Positions 42,338 to 50,832 of a stretch of DNA of 64,000 nt are shown in pieces. Below the pieces are notes generated by a model. It had not been told where the DNA came from. It did no database searches and saw only the letters and a list, made by a program, of their open reading frames with translations. The number at the start of each line of letters is the position of its first letter. Position 1 is the stretch's first letter. The DNA is from Peribacillus sp. FSL E2-0218 (GTDB taxonomy: Bacteria > Bacillota > Bacilli > Bacillales > DSM-1321), in assembly GCF_037992945.1 (NCBI RefSeq), contig NZ_CP150304.1, positions 1,491,501 to 1,555,500 on the forward strand, in the 5' to 3' direction. The position numbers and the translations under genes were made by a program.

Positions 42338-42570
42338 TATATATTCAGTTCCTTTTTTATGGCATCAATTTCAAAGCCTATGATGGCCTTCCCATCGATG
42401 ACGACCGTTGGTGTGGAATAAGCCCCATATTTATTCGTTAATTCTTTACGTGCATGTCCGTCTGCTTTAATATCTTTTTCATTATATACGACATTATTAT
42501 CATCAAAAAACATTTTCATGATTTTGCAGGGAGGGCAATCAGGTTGGGTATAAAGCGTGACGTCTTTCAT
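42337..42570 (-). CDS. Glutaredoxin/NrdH-like thiol-disulfide protein
   Basis: 77 residues with the thioredoxin fold. The redox motif is CPPC (QPDCPPCKIMKMFF) and the cis-Pro is in YSTPTVVIDGK, followed by IIGFEIDAI. Likely a glutaredoxin-family electron donor or bacillithiol-linked redox partner in the cytoplasm. The ATG is followed by KDVTLYTQ, a typical first beta strand; AGGAATG on its strand serves as ribosome site. No obvious partner gene next to it. Confidence 0.85.
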   Translation of the reverse strand: MKDVTLYTQPDCPPCKIMKMFFDDNNVVYNEKDIKADGHARKELTNKYGAYSTPTVVIDGKAIIGFEIDAIKKELNI

Positions 42571-42661
42571 TTCATTCCTCCATGTATGTGCTATAGGTAA
42601 GGTTCACTCTTTCATTATAGGTAATCCCGAGCCATTTGGATAGGAAAAAAACTTCAGCAAT

Positions 42662-43621
42662 CTACTTATTCTGCTCCTGCTTCATCAGATAGTCTATCAA
42701 TCCCATGGAACTGACATTCAGGTCCATGGATATGATATCGAAAACAGGGTGGTTTATGCTTATCCCCTTTTCCTCCAAATGAGCTGCCACTACCTTGAAA
42801 ATATTTTTACTGGTTGCTGCGACCCTTTCCTCGAAGGCAGCATACTCCCGGAATGCCGATTTTGCCGTCTCGACAAAAATAGGCAGCCAGTACTGAAGTT
42901 GCCTATATACTTCCTTAGGGTTTTCCGATACCCCGTAATGGCCGAAATATATTCGCTCCACGCCGACGCTTTCATACAATTCTGCTGCAGCCAGCATGGC
43001 TTCGGGGTTAAATTGATTTGGTGATGTGGATGGTAAGTGAAATTCCACCCCCTCCTCATCGAGTTCACGGTAATAGATGCCAATCGTGTCACCAGAAAAC
43101 ATCCCTTTTGACATGGAATCGAAAATGCTCATATGATGGTTTGCATGGCCCGGGGTGTCATAAAAAGTCAGCGTCGAGTTATCACCGGTTTGTAAGGTTT
43201 CCCTATCATGTTTCCCTATCATCCTTTCGGGGGGAATGGGCAGGATCGGATCGAAAAGCTTATTGAAGTCTTCCCCATAAACCGCTTTGGCTCCGGCTAT
43301 CAAACGTGTAGGATCTTCTAAGTGCCTTATACCTTTTGGGTGGACGATCACTTTGGCATTCGGGCAATGTTGTAAAAAAAGTCCGGCACCGCCTGCATGG
43401 TCCAAATGAATATGGGTAAGAATGATATATGTAACATCCTCGGGGGCTATGTCAAGTTCAGCGAGCCCCTTGAGTAAGTGTGGGATGGAGGGACTGGCGG
43501 AAGTTTCTACTAACGTGATATCCGTATCGGCAATTACATATGTTCCCGTTCGATTTCTTCTATCCAGATCAAAACCATCAATTAAAGAAATGCGATAACC
43601 AAGTTCACTAATGTTTTGCAA
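42662..43621 (-). CDS. MBL-fold metallohydrolase
   Basis: 319 residues. Zinc motif THIHLDHAGGAG near residue 70, further His in TPGHANHHM and the Asp in MFSGDTIG, then YFGHYG. The C-terminal part carries a helical extension (YEEHIGVER-like region up to the end). The branch resembles glyoxalase-II-like or quorum-quenching hydrolases; substrate unknown. ATG 43621 follows CTGGAGGTAGATTCG. It is divergent from ykuJ. Confidence 0.83.
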   Translation of the reverse strand: MQNISELGYRISLIDGFDLDRRNRTGTYVIADTDITLVETSASPSIPHLLKGLAELDIAPEDVTYIILTHIHLDHAGGAGLFLQHCPNAKVIVHPKGIRHLEDPTRLIAGAKAVYGEDFNKLFDPILPIPPERMIGKHDRETLQTGDNSTLTFYDTPGHANHHMSIFDSMSKGMFSGDTIGIYYRELDEEGVEFHLPSTSPNQFNPEAMLAAAELYESVGVERIYFGHYGVSENPKEVYRQLQYWLPIFVETAKSAFREYAAFEERVAATSKNIFKVVAAHLEEKGISINHPVFDIISMDLNVSSMGLIDYLMKQEQNK

Positions 43622-43804
43622 TCGAATCTACCTCCAGAAAATTTTTCATGTACAAAATCCATTCCTTATTTTATGCTGTTAATAGTGTCATGTAAAGAAT
43701 GAAGTTTTAAATTATTCTGAATTTATTTCAGCGTGGCTACTGGATAGAAAAGTATGGTATAGTGAAACCTATCGAAAAGGTTTTATTCAGAAAGGAGAGG
43801 GAGT

Positions 43805-44044
43805 ATGTCTCAATTACAGGGCATCCTTACCAGATTGAAAAGTCTTCAAGAGCAAGCGAAGGAATCTGAATCTGCTCAACGTTTTTTTGAAATAGATGGT
43901 GTGAAAAAGTGCCAGGTTACATATTTCAGCAAAACAGAAATGTTCGAGCTTGAAGTATACAGTGATAAAGGGAAATCATCGAAATATCAATTTGATAATA
44001 TCGATATGATTACCATTGAAATCTTTGATCTTCTTCAATCTTAA
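43805..44044 (+). CDS. ykuJ: YkuJ (DUF1797) family protein
   Basis: 79 residues, soluble: MSQLQGILTRLKSLQEQ helix followed by RFFEIDGVKKCQVTYFS and KYQFDNIDMITIEIFDLLQS, the standard YkuJ family pattern. The structure of the B. subtilis protein is known but function is not. The ATG is preceded by AAAGGAGAGGGAG. In B. subtilis ykuK follows; here ykuK is missing and a repeat-containing gap precedes the next genes. Confidence 0.9.
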   Translation: MSQLQGILTRLKSLQEQAKESESAQRFFEIDGVKKCQVTYFSKTEMFELEVYSDKGKSSKYQFDNIDMITIEIFDLLQS

Positions 44045-44087
44045 AAAAACATGAAAAAGCTGGCTTCCACTTGGAAGAGGCTTTCAG

Positions 44088-44135
44088 ACCGTAGATAAGC
44101 TCCAGAGTAATGGAGGTTGTCTACGGTTTTTTGTT
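44088..44135 (+). terminator. Terminator of ykuJ
   Basis: ACCGTAGA / TCTACGGT with inner GCTCCA / TGGAGG-type pairing, followed by TTTTTTG. A weaker hairpin (TTCCACTTGGAA) lies between it and the stop codon. Confidence 0.8.
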
Positions 44136-44203
44136 TTTTGCTATTGGTCGTTGAAAACGAAGATAGAATCTCCATTGCATTTTTGATGGTTTGTACGATG
44201 AAC

Positions 44204-44345
44204 GTTTCATTGCACTGCAGAGCTCCCTTATCCAGAGGCGGTCCTTGGGCCTCTTCGGCTTTCAGCCTGCGGGGTCTCAAGTAGACACGCATTTCCCGCA
44301 GGAGTCTCGCACCTTCCGTTTCATTCCACTCTGTGTGAAAACGAA
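44204..44345 (-). repeat. Intergenic repeat, copy B (best preserved)
   Basis: Read on the minus strand it runs from GAGTGGAATGAAACGGAAGG through GTGCGAGACTCCTGCGGGAA, TGCGTGTCTACTTGAGACCC and GCAGGCTGAAAGCCGAAGAG to GAGCTCTGCAGTGCAATGAA followed by ACG. Both ends carry GTG(G/C)AATGAAACG in the same direction. Inner blocks are self-complementary (CCTGCGGG / CCCGCAGG). The wording of this sequence recalls a repeat common between genes in many Bacillaceae. Confidence 0.75.
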
Positions 44346-44390
44346 AATTGAAGGGCGTTGCCTATAGTTTTGTTGATTTGTAAAAAGACC

Positions 44391-44422
44391 GCTTCATTCC
44401 ATTTTGCGTGAAGACAAAGAGG
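44391..44422 (-). repeat. Extra copy of the repeat end
   Basis: GCTTCATTCCATTTTGCGTG, then AAGACAAAGAGG, matches the end of copy B (44318-44349, GTTTCATTCCACTCTGTGTG then AAAACGAAAATT) at about three quarters of positions. It lies 42 bases beyond it in the same orientation, as if an older copy had been partly replaced. Confidence 0.5.
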
Positions 44423-44660
44423 AAATCCCGATTGTCCATATGTAGCTGGAGAGAAAAGGGACAAAAAGCATGTGAAAAGTGCGATTTTTATGAGAACCTG
44501 CCTCAAATTCGATGCAAAGCCCAAACTCGCGAGTAAAAGCAAGAAACTTGCGAGAGCTGACTTCCGATTAGAAAAGGTGTTTTATTGTAGAGGCGAACAC
44601 GTTTCGCTTTTTGAATGAAGAAGTGCTTTTTACGACATCTTATTAATTGGAGGGATGTAA

Positions 44661-44807
44661 ATGAAGAGTCCAATCGTATTATGCCCTGTTTGCGGTGAGA
44701 AACGGGAAATGGAAAATGTATTGACGGCACAGTCCAACCAAAATGTCATTTATCAATGTCCTGAATGCGGTTACAAAAAGGCAAACATCAAAACTAGTAA
44801 GGGCTAA
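44661..44807 (+). CDS. Small zinc-ribbon-like protein
   Basis: 48 residues with two CxxC knuckles, CPVCGEKREM and YQCPECGYKKA, spaced about 26 residues apart, enough to bind one zinc ion. The C-terminus is Lys-rich. Family unknown; small zinc ribbons of this kind often bind nucleic acid or proteins. ATG 44661 follows TTGGAGGGATGTAA at ideal spacing. It lies between the repeat region and darB, where B. subtilis has the small gene ykzF, but I cannot confirm identity. Confidence 0.75.
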   Translation: MKSPIVLCPVCGEKREMENVLTAQSNQNVIYQCPECGYKKANIKTSKG

Positions 44808-44929
44808 GGATTTCAAGGGAAAATCCCGCAGTTTGGGATTTTATTGCTCTGGGAATGAGCCTTTTCAGCTTACATATGTTAAACTAAAAGGAGAGCTGTA
44901 TATAAAAACATATGGTAAGGGGTTTTAAC

Positions 44930-45367
44930 ATGATCGGTACTCATGATGGGGATTTATTGGAATCCAGCGTTAAAGATTTGATGATTTCTTCTGAACGCGT
45001 GGCCCACGTGCAGGTAACCAATAATTTAGAACATGCACTATTGGTATTGACAAAGAGCGGTTATACGGCCATTCCTGTGTTAGATCCGATGTATAAGCTG
45101 CATGGCTTGATTAGCACACCAGTCATTCTTGATTCAATCTTGGGACTGGAACGAATCGAATTCGATAATCTTGAGAATAAAAAAGTTTCAGAAATAATGA
45201 ATATAGACATACCTCGCTTGCATATTGAGGATACACTGACCAAGGGTGTGGAATTGTTAATAGATCATCCGTTTGTCTGTGTAGAAAATGACGAACATGT
45301 ATTTGAAGGAATCTTGACAAGAAGAGCGATCTTGAAAAAGGTATTCAAACAAAGTTCACCTGAATAA
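44930..45367 (+). CDS. darB: CBS-domain c-di-AMP-binding protein DarB/CbpB (YkuL)
   Basis: 145 residues made of two CBS domains (SSVKDLMISSERVAHVQVTN, TAIPVLDPMYKLHGLISTPV; NKKVSEIMNIDIPRLHIEDT, EGILTRRAILKKVF). In B. subtilis DarB binds cyclic di-AMP; in its apo form it activates the (p)ppGpp synthetase Rel and pyruvate carboxylase, linking potassium and second-messenger levels. ATG 44930 with AAGGGGTTTTAAC upstream is chosen over the in-frame ATG at 44912. Its own terminator follows. Confidence 0.88.
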   Translation: MIGTHDGDLLESSVKDLMISSERVAHVQVTNNLEHALLVLTKSGYTAIPVLDPMYKLHGLISTPVILDSILGLERIEFDNLENKKVSEIMNIDIPRLHIEDTLTKGVELLIDHPFVCVENDEHVFEGILTRRAILKKVFKQSSPE

Positions 45368-45395
45368 GTTCGGCTGCGCATTATGGTTCCTTCAG

Positions 45396-45422
45396 AACTC
45401 GCCAATTGGCGAGTTTTCTTGT
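45396..45422 (+). terminator. Terminator of darB
   Basis: AACTCGCC / GGCGAGTT with an AATT loop followed by TTCTTG. Confidence 0.78.
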
Positions 45423-45458
45423 TTAACTTGAAACGAAATCAATACATATTGGGAAAGG

Positions 45459-46967
45459 ATGCGAAAATTGGGGAAAACAGCGGATCGTTCAAAAAAACAG
45501 CATAAACCATTGAAACGTCCCTTCATATTGACTGCCATCATGCTGGCAATGTTCATGAACGCCATTGAAGGGACGATCGTATCGACGGCGATGCCGGCCA
45601 TTGTAAGTGATTTAGGCGGTTTTTCCTTATACAGCTGGGTGTTTTCAGGTTATTTGTTAATGAATGCCGTGACGGTCTTGATATATGGAAAGCTTTCCGA
45701 TATTCTCGGGAGAAAACCGGTTTTATTATTTGGAATTACTGTATTCTTAATAGGCTCGCTTCTTTGCGGCTTTGCAAATAGTATGACTGAACTCATCATT
45801 TATCGCTTTATACAAGGCTTTGGCGCGGGTGCTGTAGCTCCGGTAGCTTCAACGATCATTGGGGATATCTATAAAAATGAAGAACGGGCACGCGTTCAAG
45901 GATATCTATCCAGTGTATGGGGCATTTCGGCGGTCATGGGACCTGCCTTGGGCGGCTTGCTTGTTGAAAACCTGACCTGGAAACTGGTTTTCTGGGTGAA
46001 TATCCCCCTTGGAATATTATCTTTTATTGGAATATGGTTTTTCCTTCATGAAAATATCGAAAAGAAAAAACGGGATATCGATTACTTGGGAGCAGCCTTA
46101 TTGACTTTATCCATCTCCACTTTCATGCTGATCCTTGTAGAAGGAGGAGTGAAATGGTCATGGGCATCGGTACCGATCATTTCCCTAGCCATTGTGGCCT
46201 TGCTTGCCTTCAGCTTATTCATTCTTCAGGAAAAGCGGGCAGCGGAGCCGATGATGCCGTTTGAAATCTGGCAGGAGCGCTCCATCTTGATAGCGAATCT
46301 TGTATCCCTTACGACAGGGGTCATGATGATTGGTTTGTCGAGCTTTCTTCCGACCTTCGTTCAAGGAGTGATGGAACGTTCGCCAACGGTGGCAGGTTTT
46401 ACCTTGACCGCCATGTCGATAGGCTGGCCGATTGCATCCATGGTTTCAGGTTGGCTCTTGATGAAAATAGGCTTCAAGGCGACTTCTCTCCTTGGAGGGA
46501 GTTCCTTGATCATAGGAAGCTTGATCCTGGTCTTGATGAAGCCTGAAGCAGGCCCGCTCCTGGCAGCGTTTGGTTCTTTCTTTGTCGGGGTGGGGATGGG
46601 CCTGACTTCGACTTCATTCATTGTCGTCATTCAAAAAACAGTCAGCTGGGAACGGCGCGGGATTGCTACAGCATCCAATATGTTCATGCGTAATCTAGGC
46701 AATACTGTAGGCGCTGCCTTACTTGGAGGAGTCATGAATACCAGACTTCATGACTATTTAAGCGGGCATGCACCAAAAGGGACGGAAGTGACGATCGATA
46801 CCGCCAATAAGTTATTGAACAGCGAAGAAAGGGAGTTGCTTCCTGATGCTGTCGTGAAGGTCCTGCAGGAGGGACTCACATTGTCGCTGCACACGATTTA
46901 TCTAATCGTTCTCGCCTTCTCTGCAGTTAGCTTCATATTGCTTACGAGACTAAGGAAGAATGGATAG
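45459..46967 (+). CDS. MFS multidrug exporter, DHA2 (EmrB/QacA) family
   Basis: 502 residues with about fourteen membrane helices. DHA2 motifs: AMFMNAIEGTIVSTAMPAIV in helix 1, GKLSDILGRKPVLL (motif A) and RFIQGFGAGAVAPVASTIIG (motif B), with motif C-like GPALGGLLVE. It probably exports drugs or toxic metabolites by proton antiport. The start may be ATG 45459, but GAAAGGATG is positioned better for TTG 45468; the difference is three residues. No regulator gene sits beside it. Confidence 0.88.
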   Translation: MRKLGKTADRSKKQHKPLKRPFILTAIMLAMFMNAIEGTIVSTAMPAIVSDLGGFSLYSWVFSGYLLMNAVTVLIYGKLSDILGRKPVLLFGITVFLIGSLLCGFANSMTELIIYRFIQGFGAGAVAPVASTIIGDIYKNEERARVQGYLSSVWGISAVMGPALGGLLVENLTWKLVFWVNIPLGILSFIGIWFFLHENIEKKKRDIDYLGAALLTLSISTFMLILVEGGVKWSWASVPIISLAIVALLAFSLFILQEKRAAEPMMPFEIWQERSILIANLVSLTTGVMMIGLSSFLPTFVQGVMERSPTVAGFTLTAMSIGWPIASMVSGWLLMKIGFKATSLLGGSSLIIGSLILVLMKPEAGPLLAAFGSFFVGVGMGLTSTSFIVVIQKTVSWERRGIATASNMFMRNLGNTVGAALLGGVMNTRLHDYLSGHAPKGTEVTIDTANKLLNSEERELLPDAVVKVLQEGLTLSLHTIYLIVLAFSAVSFILLTRLRKNG

Positions 46968-46976
46968 TCATATAAG

Positions 46977-47016
46977 GCAAAGGCAGTCTCGTTCATGAGG
47001 TTGCCTTTGCTTTTTT
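46977..47016. terminator. Bidirectional terminator
   Basis: GCAAAGGCA / TGCCTTTGC with a 16-base loop and a T run, between the convergent MFS exporter and TauE genes. Confidence 0.82.
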
Positions 47017-47018
47017 CG

Positions 47019-47756
47019 TTAAGGAAAGGCAACGCGGATGATCAATTGAAGCAGCAAGGCAATCGTGACTCCATGTAAAATGAACTTCAGCTGACGGGTT
47101 GAGATTTTTTGGGCGACACGAACGGCTAGCTGCGAGCCGATCAGGGACCCAATGGTATAGTAAGTGGCAATCTCCCAGGCAATGTTCCCTGCAAGGAAAT
47201 AGGTGATGAATGCAGCTGTGCAGCTTATGAAAGTTTGGAATCTAGTAAAGGCGAGGGATTGAAGGTATGTGGCACCATTTCTTAAAAAGGTATACATAAG
47301 CATGGTTGCCTGTCCTGGGCCGAACATTCCATCGTAAACACTGATCCCGAATAAAGAAGGGTACGCTTTTTTAGGCAGATGCCAAATTGATCCCGATTCC
47401 GGCTTTGGCTTCTTGATGAAATTTATCACCAAGGCAATCGTCAAGAGGCAGATGGCCAATAAGTTCATCATTTTTTCAGAAAAGGAATTAGCAAGAAGGC
47501 CGCCACAGAAGCCGCCAAATAAGGCAAATGGGATTAACTTGAGTGCATCCGCCACTTTTAGCTGTTTTTTCTTCAATAAGATATAAAAACTCGAAAATGA
47601 GGAAAACATATTGGAAAATTTGACTGAGCCAATGACTTGGTGAATAGGGAAGCCTATCAAAAGGAGGGAAGGCATGCCGATAAGGCCTCCGCTGCCAGCC
47701 AAGGTGCCTACGAATGAGGCGGCAAAACTGATGACCAGCAATAAAATGATCGTCAA
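47019..47756 (-). CDS. Sulfite exporter TauE/SafE family membrane protein
   Basis: 245 residues with about eight helices. The N-terminal segment GTLAGSGGLIGMPSLLLIGFP and the central SVYDGMFGPGQATMLMYTFL are the two halves of the family signature. Members move sulfite, organosulfonates or related anions out of or into the cell; the substrate is unknown. It is divergent from ccpC, with a 110-base shared promoter region. The ATG is preceded by AACGGAGTG on its strand. Confidence 0.85.
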   Translation of the reverse strand: MTIILLLVISFAASFVGTLAGSGGLIGMPSLLLIGFPIHQVIGSVKFSNMFSSFSSFYILLKKKQLKVADALKLIPFALFGGFCGGLLANSFSEKMMNLLAICLLTIALVINFIKKPKPESGSIWHLPKKAYPSLFGISVYDGMFGPGQATMLMYTFLRNGATYLQSLAFTRFQTFISCTAAFITYFLAGNIAWEIATYYTIGSLIGSQLAVRVAQKISTRQLKFILHGVTIALLLQLIIRVAFP

Positions 47757-47868
47757 TGGATATCACTCCGTTTCTTTTCCCTTGTATTATAAGCGGACTT
47801 TGTTGATAATTACATGTAAATAATTTTAATCATCATGATAAGAAATAATTATCAAGAGGTTGGTGTGT

Positions 47869-48753
47869 ATGTCATTTTCAGAATTTCATCTATTATCCGT
47901 GTTAGCTCAGGAAATGAATATGAGAAAAGCGGCTGAGCGGTTGTTTGTTTCCCAACCGGCGTTATCTCAGCGTTTACAATCCATAGAAAAGGATTGGGGC
48001 TCGAAACTGTTTCTCCGTTCACAAAAAGGACTATCCCTGACGCCTGCAGGAGAAGCGGTGATCCGATTGGCCAATGAAGTGATCGAAAAAGAAGAAAAGG
48101 TAAGGGAAAGTATCCAGGCAATGGATCATGAAGTGTATGGCACATTGAAAATAGCCTGCGCCTCGATCGTCGGCCAAAATTGGCTGCCTCAAGTCTTGAA
48201 AAAATTCGTCCAAAAATACCCTTATGCCAAAATCTCGCTAATCACCGGCTGGAGCAGTGAGATTTTAAAGTCTTTATATGAGGGGCAAGTGCATATTGGC
48301 ATCATCAGGGGAGCACCAGATTGGAAAGGAATCAAACAGCACTTATTTACCGATATGCTCTATTTGGTGGATACCGAAATGAAGGAATTGAATCAAGTGT
48401 TCGAAACGGACCGCCCGTTCATTCAGTTTAAAAGTGATTCCAATTATTACCAGGAAATCCAGGACTGGTGGCATCGGCAATTTAAAACGACACCAAAAAA
48501 CACCATAGTCGTCGACCAAATTGAAACATGTAAGCAAATGGTGTTCAATGGAATAGGGTATGCCATTTTGCCGGCCATCACGTTACATGATAAGGATACG
48601 AATGTGTTCAAGATCCCGCTTTTGGATGGGCATAACCATTCGATTGAAAGAGATACATGGCTTTGCGGATATGAATCTGCTTTCCAGCTAAAGCAAGTCC
48701 AAGCGTTCACTGAAGTGGTGAAGGAACATATTCGTGAACAAGGCATGATATGA
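47869..48753 (+). CDS. ccpC: LysR-family regulator CcpC
   Basis: 294 residues. N-terminal winged helix (MNMRKAAERLFVSQPALSQR) and a C-terminal effector domain with ITGWSSEILKSLYEGQVHIG, agreeing strongly with B. subtilis CcpC (YkuM). CcpC represses citB (aconitase) and citZ in response to glucose and citrate, tying it to the PTS and PDH genes of this window. ATG 47869 follows AAGAGG; an in-frame GTG lies at 47860. Autoregulation is known for CcpC, but no operator was identified here. Confidence 0.9.
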   Translation: MSFSEFHLLSVLAQEMNMRKAAERLFVSQPALSQRLQSIEKDWGSKLFLRSQKGLSLTPAGEAVIRLANEVIEKEEKVRESIQAMDHEVYGTLKIACASIVGQNWLPQVLKKFVQKYPYAKISLITGWSSEILKSLYEGQVHIGIIRGAPDWKGIKQHLFTDMLYLVDTEMKELNQVFETDRPFIQFKSDSNYYQEIQDWWHRQFKTTPKNTIVVDQIETCKQMVFNGIGYAILPAITLHDKDTNVFKIPLLDGHNHSIERDTWLCGYESAFQLKQVQAFTEVVKEHIREQGMI

Positions 48754-48874
48754 ATCAGCTAAAGCCAAGATAGGGCCGAATAATAAATTGGAGTGACATT
48801 CAGCTTGTCTTGCCAGCAGTTGTCTGGTAAATTTAAGACGAGTAATGATACATATTTAGGAGGTTTTACCCGGA

Positions 48875-49585
48875 ATGAATAAAATGGATGCAAACGAAAT
48901 TATTTCTTTTATCTCAAATAGTAAAAAATCCACACCAGTCAAGGTATATGTCAAAGGTGATTTGGAAGGCATCGATTTTGGCGCAGCTTCGAAAACCTTC
49001 ATTACAGGGAATACCGGGGTCGTATTCGGTGAATGGTCTGAAATGGAAGAGGCAATCAAGGCGGCCGGAACGAAAATCGAGGATTATGTAGTAGAAAATG
49101 ATCGCCGTAATTCTGCCATTCCTTTATTGGATCTAAAAGGAATCAAGGCGCGTATCGAGCCTGGTGCAATAATTCGTGATCAAGTGTCCATCGGGGACAA
49201 TGCAGTCATCATGATGGGGGCATCAATCAATATTGGCTCCGTCATTGGCGAGGGTACGATGATTGACATGAATGCGATCCTTGGCGGTCGTGCAACCGTT
49301 GGGAAAAACTGTCACGTCGGGGCAGGGGCTGTATTAGCAGGTGTCATCGAGCCGCCTTCCGCACAACCGGTCATCTTGGAAGATGATGTGTTGATCGGAG
49401 CCAATGCGGTCGTTCTTGAAGGCGTTAAAATCGGCGAGGGATCCGTTGTAGCGGCTGGTGCTGTCGTAACGAAAGACGTTCCTCCATACTCTGTTGCTGC
49501 TGGCATTCCGGCTAGGGTCATCAAGCAAATTGATGAAAAAACGAAATCGAAAACAGAGATCATGCAAGAGCTTCGCCAGCTTTAA
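48875..49585 (+). CDS. dapH: Tetrahydrodipicolinate N-acetyltransferase DapH
   Basis: 236 residues. Acetylates tetrahydrodipicolinate in the acetyl branch of diaminopimelate/lysine synthesis. The N-terminal MDANEIISFISNSKKSTPVK is the family mark, and the C-terminal left-handed beta helix shows hexapeptide repeats (IGSVIGEGTMIDMNAILGGR, VGKNCHVGAGAVLAG, LIGANAVVLEGVKIGEGSVV). ATG 48875 follows TTTAGGAGGTTT; an in-frame ATG at 48884 is possible. Operon with dapL as in B. subtilis; no lysine riboswitch is seen in the 121-base leader. Confidence 0.94.
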   Translation: MNKMDANEIISFISNSKKSTPVKVYVKGDLEGIDFGAASKTFITGNTGVVFGEWSEMEEAIKAAGTKIEDYVVENDRRNSAIPLLDLKGIKARIEPGAIIRDQVSIGDNAVIMMGASINIGSVIGEGTMIDMNAILGGRATVGKNCHVGAGAVLAGVIEPPSAQPVILEDDVLIGANAVVLEGVKIGEGSVVAAGAVVTKDVPPYSVAAGIPARVIKQIDEKTKSKTEIMQELRQL

Positions 49586-49606
49586 TTTCTTAATAGAATA
49601 TTGTCT

Positions 49607-49634
49607 AAAGCGTGGATAATTTTATCCACGCTTT
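49607..49634 (+). other. Hairpin between dapH and dapL
   Basis: Perfect 13-base stem AAAGCGTGGATAA / TTATCCACGCTTT with a TT loop, 21 bases after the dapH stop and just before the dapL ribosome site AGGGAGGAAA. Only CTTTCTG follows, so it is more likely an attenuator or mRNA-processing/stability element than a full terminator. Confidence 0.7.
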
Positions 49635-49655
49635 CTGTATAGGGAGGAAAATCGT

Positions 49656-50786
49656 GTGAAAATAAATCCTTTTGCCGAGATTCGGCGTGAATTGCATCAA
49701 ATTCCGGAGATTGGATTCAAAGAATTCAAGACACAACAATATCTACTGAATTACATACAAGGTTTACCCTCTGAGCGAATGGAAGTGAAAACTTGGAAAA
49801 CTGGGATATTCGTCAAAGTGAGGGGAAGGAAACCGCGGAAAATGATTGGCTACAGAGCCGATATAGATGGGTTGCCGATAAAAGAAGAGACGGACTTGCC
49901 CTTCGCCTCCACTCATGAGGAGTATATGCATGCATGCGGTCATGATTTTCATATGAGCATCAGTTTGGGTCTATTGACCCATTTTAACGAAAATCCGATC
50001 GATGATGACTTACTTTTCATTTTCCAGCCAGCGGAAGAGGGACCTGGCGGCGCCGAGCCGATGCTGAAATCGGAAGCGATGATAGAATGGAAGCCGGATA
50101 TGATTCTTGCCCTGCATATTGCGCCGGAGTATCCAGTGGGGACGATTGCCGTTAAGGAAGGGCTTTTATTTGCCAATACATCCGAATTATTCATCGAATT
50201 AAAAGGCAAAGGCGGACATGCAGCGTACCCTCATGAAACAAGGGACATGGTCATCGCAGCCTGCTCGCTGGTAGGGCAGTTGCAAACCATCGTTTCCCGA
50301 AATGTCAATCCGCTTGATTCAGCCGTGATTACAGTCGGAAAAATCACAGGCGGGACGGTGCAAAATGTTATTGCGGAGACAGCGCGCCTGGAAGGTACGA
50401 TACGCACGCTTAATCCGGAAACGATGATAAAGGTCAAGTCGAGGATAGAAGCGCTTGTGGAGGGCATGAAAGTGGGCTATGAATGCCTTGCAGAGATAGA
50501 TTATGGGGCGATGTACCATCAAGTATATAATGAAGAAGTATCGACCAAGGAATTCATGGAGTTTACAGAGGCGAGAGCTGATGTTCATCTGCATCGCTGT
50601 ACGGAAGCGATGACTGGTGAGGATTTTGGGTATATGTTAAAAGAGATACCAGGTTTCATGTTTTGGCTCGGGGTTTCATCGGAATTCGGATTGCACCATT
50701 CCAAGTTGAACCCTGATGAAAGGGCAATAGAACTTGCCATCAACCATATTGCCGATTATTTAACGTTCAAAGGGAACGAAGCGTAA
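49656..50786 (+). CDS. dapL: N-acetyldiaminopimelate deacetylase DapL
   Basis: 376 residues, M20 amidohydrolase. Removes the acetyl group to give L,L-diaminopimelate. Metal-binding segments: MHACGHDFHMS, PAEEGPGGAEPML, LALHIAPEYPVG and the dimerisation domain (KGKGGHAAYPHETRDM), with EAMTGEDFGYML near the C-terminus. The start is GTG 49656 after AGGGAGGAAAATC. It is separated from dapH by a perfect hairpin, so its level may differ from that of dapH. Known as YkuR in B. subtilis. Confidence 0.94.
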   Translation: MKINPFAEIRRELHQIPEIGFKEFKTQQYLLNYIQGLPSERMEVKTWKTGIFVKVRGRKPRKMIGYRADIDGLPIKEETDLPFASTHEEYMHACGHDFHMSISLGLLTHFNENPIDDDLLFIFQPAEEGPGGAEPMLKSEAMIEWKPDMILALHIAPEYPVGTIAVKEGLLFANTSELFIELKGKGGHAAYPHETRDMVIAACSLVGQLQTIVSRNVNPLDSAVITVGKITGGTVQNVIAETARLEGTIRTLNPETMIKVKSRIEALVEGMKVGYECLAEIDYGAMYHQVYNEEVSTKEFMEFTEARADVHLHRCTEAMTGEDFGYMLKEIPGFMFWLGVSSEFGLHHSKLNPDERAIELAINHIADYLTFKGNEA

Positions 50787-50832
50787 AGATTATACGGAAC
50801 ACAGAGCAAAGAAAGATGTTGGAGGGCTTAAA

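Noticed and set aside
48754..48874. Lysine riboswitch before dapH
   Set aside because: The gap is about 120 bases, too short for an L-box with expression platform, and no matching core was seen.
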